A stretch of DNA of 7,866 bases from Rhodoferax sp. UBA4127 (GTDB lineage Bacteria; Pseudomonadota; Gammaproteobacteria; Burkholderiales; Burkholderiaceae_C): positions 927 to 8,792 of the forward strand of contig DFWT01000179.1 in assembly GCA_002381045.1 (NCBI GenBank). The letters are read 5' to 3'. The notes below the pieces were generated by a model, which did not search any database, had not been told where the DNA came from, and worked only from the letters and a program-made list of their open reading frames with translations. Below are positions 5,598 through 7,866 of the stretch, in pieces. The translations under genes and the position numbers were made by a program. Each line of letters starts with the position of its first letter. The stretch's first letter is position 1.

Positions 5598-6365
5598 CTA
5601 CCGAACCGCATCGGACAGTAGCTTGATGCCCGTGAGGAACATGCCCAGATACAGCATCCGGTAAAACAACACTTGGCTGATGCGCCGCGCCAAGCGCACA
5701 CCCACCCACACCCCAATGGGCGCAATCGGCAACAGCACCATCGAGGTCGCGAAGTTGCGCCAGTCCAGCAAACCCAACCAAGCGTAGGGCAGCCACTTGG
5801 ACAGGTTGATCACGAAAAAGAAAAAGGCCATGGTGGCGGTGAAGCGAATGGGCGACAGGCGCAAGGGAATCATGTACGCATTGACCGGTGGCCCACCGGC
5901 GTGGGCAATGAAGCTGGTAAACCCCGAGGTGGCCGTCAAGATCGCACCCAGCCACCGTGGCGGTGGCGGGCTGTCGGCTTTGGGCGGAAACAACAAGCGC
6001 TGAGCCAAGAACAGCAAAGTAAAACCACCCACGATGCCGGCCACCACCTTGGCGTCGAGCAATTTGAACAACAGGGTACCAACCACAATGCCAACCAGCC
6101 CCCAGGGAATCAAAAATTTCAGCAGTGGCCAGTCAAAGTCTTTGCGAAACGCGGCCATACCCAGCAGGTCCATCAGCAGCAAGACCGGCATCAAAATAGC
6201 CGCTGCCTGCGGTACCGTCACCGCCAGTGCCATCATCGGGACGGCCAAGGACCCAAAACCCGCGCCAAACCCACTTTTGCTGATACCCAGCAGCAACACC
6301 GCCGGAACAGTGACCCCATAGAAATACGGGTCGGTGATCAAAGGGAAGGCATCAGGCAGAAACAT
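5598..6365 (-). CDS. Sulfite exporter TauE/SafE family membrane protein
   Basis: An integral inner-membrane protein of 255 residues, the usual size for the TauE/SafE family, which exports sulfite, sulfonates, sulfoacetate or related anions. It has seven to eight hydrophobic stretches in two halves. The N-terminal half carries GISKSGFGAGFGSLAVPMM (27-45), and the C-terminal half carries the matching GFTSFIAHAGGPPVNAY (148-164), the paired glycine-rich signatures of the family. A proline-rich cytoplasmic link, FPPKADSPPPPRW (126-138), joins the halves. The substrate cannot be told from sequence, and no sulfur-metabolism gene is nearby. Its start is only 20 bp from the divergent DUF1841 start, and no SD is visible, so both promoters must overlap the neighbouring gene. 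It converges on trmL, with a palindromic repeat between them. Confidence 0.9.
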   Translation of the reverse strand: MFLPDAFPLITDPYFYGVTVPAVLLLGISKSGFGAGFGSLAVPMMALAVTVPQAAAILMPVLLLMDLLGMAAFRKDFDWPLLKFLIPWGLVGIVVGTLLFKLLDAKVVAGIVGGFTLLFLAQRLLFPPKADSPPPPRWLGAILTATSGFTSFIAHAGGPPVNAYMIPLRLSPIRFTATMAFFFFVINLSKWLPYAWLGLLDWRNFATSMVLLPIAPIGVWVGVRLARRISQVLFYRMLYLGMFLTGIKLLSDAVR

Positions 6366-6370
6366 GGCAC

Positions 6371-6376
6371 GACAAT
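6371..6376 (+). promoter_or_regulatory. Probable -10 box for the DUF1841 gene
   Basis: GACAAT nine bases before the ATG, within the same 12-base string TGGCACGACAAT that precedes trmL. There is no SD and no recognisable -35, and anything further upstream lies inside the exporter gene. A very short leader or none is predicted. Confidence 0.3.
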
Positions 6377-6385
6377 TACACCACC

Positions 6386-6820
6386 ATGTTCAATCCGTCC
6401 CAGGCCGATGTCCGCCGCTTCTTTTGCGATGTTTATGCCAAAGCCCAAGCGGGAAAAGCGCTGGAAGCTATTGAAACAATAGCTTCACTGTGGCTGGACG
6501 AGCACCCGGAATACCACGCTGAAGTGGCAAATCTGGATGCGGCACTCAGGCAAATGGGGCAGGTGCAAGAGGAGAAAACCAGTGGCTTTTTGCATTTGTC
6601 CATGCATTTGTCAATCACCGAGCAATGCAGCATTGACCAGCCACGTGGCATCCGTCAAGCCGTTGAGTTACTGACCCACCGGTTGGACTCACTGCACGAC
6701 GCCCACCACGCGGTGATGGACTGCCTGGGTCAAATGATTTGGGAAAGCCAGCGCAGCGGTTTGGCACCAGATGGCCAAACTTATGTGGCCTGCGTGCAGC
6801 GCCGCGCCACACGCGACTAG
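6386..6820 (+). CDS. DUF1841 family protein
   Basis: A 144-residue soluble protein of unknown function, close to the usual DUF1841 length and without signal or membrane segments. Family landmarks are MFNPSQADVRRFFC (1-14), LDEHPEYH (37-44), FLHLSMHLSITEQCSIDQPRG (68-88, shown in part), HDAHHAVMDCLGQMIWESQRSG (104-125, in part) and the basic end VQRRATRD. The many conserved His, Glu and Asp residues in the middle could bind a metal, but that is speculation. Residues 27-34 (EAIETIAS) are encoded by a perfect palindrome that uses ATA, a codon unusual in this genome, yet the length and alignment to remembered relatives look normal. The ATG is confirmed by the conserved N-terminus and has no SD. 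The gene converges on the cytochrome c gene with 18 bp between the stops. Confidence 0.9.
   Translation: MFNPSQADVRRFFCDVYAKAQAGKALEAIETIASLWLDEHPEYHAEVANLDAALRQMGQVQEEKTSGFLHLSMHLSITEQCSIDQPRGIRQAVELLTHRLDSLHDAHHAVMDCLGQMIWESQRSGLAPDGQTYVACVQRRATRD
6464..6486. repeat. Perfect palindrome inside the DUF1841 reading frame
   Basis: GAAGCTATTG (6464-6473), loop AAA, CAATAGCTTC (6477-6486): ten base pairs without a mismatch. It lies wholly inside a coding region and encodes EAIETIAS. It begins with GAAGCTA, a 7-mer also found at the outer edge of the intergenic repeat (5576-5582), so the two may belong to one repeat family. Confidence 0.7.
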
Positions 6821-6838
6821 CTGTCACGTGAACGCAAA

Positions 6839-7498
6839 TTACTTCAAACGCGAGCGCTGCACAGTCTGCAGTTCGCTCGGCAGGCTGCCCATGTAGTCGG
6901 CCAGCACCTTGAGGTCGGCATTGGAAAATTGCTTGGCCACGCCGCCCATCACTGGGTGACCACGACCTACTAGGGGACGGTCGTTGGTTTTGTAGGAGCG
7001 CAAAGCCACATACAGGTAGTCGCTGTGCTGGCCGGCAATCTTGGGGTATTCCGGCATGATGGGCTTGCTGAAGTTAGCGCCGTGGCAGGACGCGCAGCCG
7101 CCGCGTGTGACCAGTTCCACGGCCTGGGCAGAACCCGCAGCCGCTGACTCAGGCAGGGGCTTGGCCTTGGCCAAATCAGCGTAATACGCTGACAGGTCGG
7201 CAATGTCTTGATCAGTCAGGCTGGAGGCGGTGGTGCGCATGGATGGGTGCTTGCGATCACCCGTTTTATAAGCGTGCAGCGCCGCAGAGATGTACCCCGC
7301 GCCCTGACCGGCAATTTTCGGCACCTTGTGCACTTCCGGAAAACTGGTGTGGTAGCCTGTGATGCCATGGCAGCCTGTGCACAATGCGTTCTTTTTGGCA
7401 CCCGCCGCAGCGTCCCCCACCACGGTTTGCGCGGATACGTTGAAGCTAACCACACAAGCAGCCAACACACGCAAAGAAGCAAGCAAAAATTTATTCAT
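6839..7498 (-). CDS. Secreted dihaem cytochrome c (cytochrome c4-like)
   Basis: A 219-residue periplasmic protein with two class I cytochrome c domains. A signal peptide covers about residues 1-23 (basic start, hydrophobic core, VSAQ cleavage region). The first haem is bound by CTGCH (40-44), with likely axial Met87 in HPSMRT; the second by CASCH (135-139), with Met184 in HPVMGG. Each domain contains PKIAGQ (60-65 and 152-157), showing an internal duplication, as in cytochrome c4. In related bacteria such proteins carry electrons from the bc1 complex to terminal oxidases, so it may feed the CoxAB oxidase here; that link is inferred. Its promoter has a clean TATAAT followed by an FNR/ANR-type palindrome in almost the same register as at coxB. 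Upstream of ATG 7498 there is only a weak SD. Confidence 0.93.
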   Translation of the reverse strand: MNKFLLASLRVLAACVVSFNVSAQTVVGDAAAGAKKNALCTGCHGITGYHTSFPEVHKVPKIAGQGAGYISAALHAYKTGDRKHPSMRTTASSLTDQDIADLSAYYADLAKAKPLPESAAAGSAQAVELVTRGGCASCHGANFSKPIMPEYPKIAGQHSDYLYVALRSYKTNDRPLVGRGHPVMGGVAKQFSNADLKVLADYMGSLPSELQTVQRSRLK

Positions 7499-7534
7499 AC
7501 GCCATCAGATTCAAGAAAATCGGCCAAAACTGGA

Positions 7535-7548
7535 TTGATTAATGTCAA
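7535..7548 (-). promoter_or_regulatory. FNR/ANR-type operator upstream of the dihaem cytochrome gene
   Basis: The minus strand reads TTGAC-ATTA-ATCAA and the plus strand TTGAT-TAAT-GTCAA, with the same half-sites as the site before coxB. It starts two bases after TATAAT and would cover about -4 to +10 of the predicted transcript, a repressing position. It also lies in the gap shared with the MoxR-type gene, so an effect on that gene cannot be excluded. Confidence 0.6.
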
Positions 7549-7550
7549 AA

Positions 7551-7556
7551 ATTATA
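7551..7556 (-). promoter_or_regulatory. -10 box of the dihaem cytochrome gene
   Basis: A perfect TATAAT on the minus strand. The predicted start is 7544, giving a leader of about 46 nt. The -35 region (7579-7574, GCCCAA) is poor. The rest of the 174-bp gap (7499-7672) holds a short GCCC-TCTT-GGGC inverted repeat (7569-7580) and no convincing plus-strand promoter. Confidence 0.5.
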
Positions 7557-7672
7557 GGCAGCCCTGAGCCCTCTTGGGCATGGCGTAAACCCGAGCACCG
7601 GTTTTTGGCCCCACTCTGCACCAGCCCATCCCACTCCGCCAACGCGTCCATTGCCGTCCCGAGCCCCACACC

Positions 7673-7866
7673 ATGAAATTTCAAGGCACCCAAACCTACG
7701 TCGCCACCGCTGACCTGATGCTGTCTGTCAACGCCTCCATCACCCTGCAGCGGCCCTTGCTGGTCAAAGGCGAGCCCGGCACCGGCAAAACCATGCTGGC
7801 CGAGGAAGTGGCCAGCGCACTGAATTTGCCACTGTTGCAATGGCACATCAAGAGCACCACCAAGGC
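7673..7866 (+). CDS. MoxR-type AAA+ ATPase (partial, N-terminal part only)
   Basis: The 64 visible codons start MKFQGTQTYVATADLMLSV and reach the Walker A loop, GEPGTGKT (33-40), followed by MLAEEVASALNLPL and QWHIKSTTK (57-65 region), all typical of the MoxR/CoxD branch of AAA+ ATPases. These proteins usually work with a von Willebrand factor A-domain partner encoded just downstream, as chaperones that mature or load cofactors into enzyme complexes. The Walker B and sensor motifs lie beyond the window, as would any partner gene. The ATG at 7673 has no clear SD, but the N-terminus agrees with remembered relatives. It diverges from the cytochrome c gene. Confidence 0.88.
   Translation, partial: MKFQGTQTYVATADLMLSVNASITLQRPLLVKGEPGTGKTMLAEEVASALNLPLLQWHIKSTTK

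Noticed and set aside
5673..6482. A 269-codon open frame on the plus strand opposite the exporter gene
   Set aside because: Same pattern of His/Gln/Arg-rich shadow translation; it also runs into the DUF1841 gene in a different frame.
6821..6838. TCACGTGA between the convergent DUF1841 and cytochrome c genes as a terminator or operator
   Set aside because: The palindrome has only four bases per arm with no loop or T-run, so chance is the simpler explanation.
7511..7846. A 111-codon open frame on the minus strand at the right edge
   Set aside because: It crosses the cytochrome c promoter and lies opposite the MoxR-type gene, whose Walker A motif is clear; it shows no family features.

Overview
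The window looks like chromosomal DNA of a betaproteobacterium, most likely a member of the Comamonadaceae (Rhodoferax, Polaromonas or Acidovorax type). The grounds are the protein flavour of CoxA, CoxB, TrmL and DUF1841, the gene order (BioC-like methyltransferase, ComF and TrmL beside an aa3-oxidase operon), moderately high GC coding sequence, and short palindromic repeats containing GAAGCTA. This placement rests on remembered homologues, not a search.

Layout. Positions 1-3402 on the minus strand carry terminal-oxidase genes, read right to left: a 75-residue protein that is only a subunit II-type transmembrane hairpin (3402-3175), a terminator, then coxB (3028-2162), coxA (2120-516), a 52-residue membrane protein (515-357) and ctaG (378 to beyond the left edge). 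Upstream on the same strand is a BioC-like methyltransferase-fold protein (4306-3413). Divergent from it are comF (4359-5054) and trmL (5078-5548). A palindromic repeat separates trmL from the convergent TauE/SafE-type exporter gene (6365-5598). A DUF1841 gene (6386-6820) diverges from the exporter across 20 bp and converges on a secreted dihaem cytochrome c gene (7498-6839). The start of a MoxR-type AAA+ ATPase gene (7673 onward) runs off the right edge. No stretch of more than 300 bases lacks a gene. I saw no tRNA, rRNA, CRISPR array or insertion sequence.

How the genes fit together. CoxA and CoxB form the catalytic core of a haem-copper cytochrome c oxidase. CtaG delivers copper to CuB, and the small membrane protein is probably an assembly factor. 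The dihaem cytochrome c is a plausible electron carrier to the oxidase. Both coxB and the cytochrome gene have a -10-like box followed directly by a TTGAC-N4-ATCAA palindrome, the FNR/ANR type of site, placed over the predicted transcription start. That predicts joint repression when oxygen is low.

Most unusual signal. The oxidase keeps every haem and copper ligand and the D-pathway residues, but the canonical K-pathway positions are replaced in CoxA (Ser to Pro, Thr to Leu, Lys to Leu), and the entry Glu of CoxB appears as Gln. The adjacent 75-residue hairpin protein keeps the canonical Glu motif. This may be an undescribed oxidase variant. Other points of interest are SD-less starts sitting six bases after -10-like boxes, a perfect palindrome inside the DUF1841 reading frame, and a methyltransferase-fold protein without a SAM-binding glycine motif.
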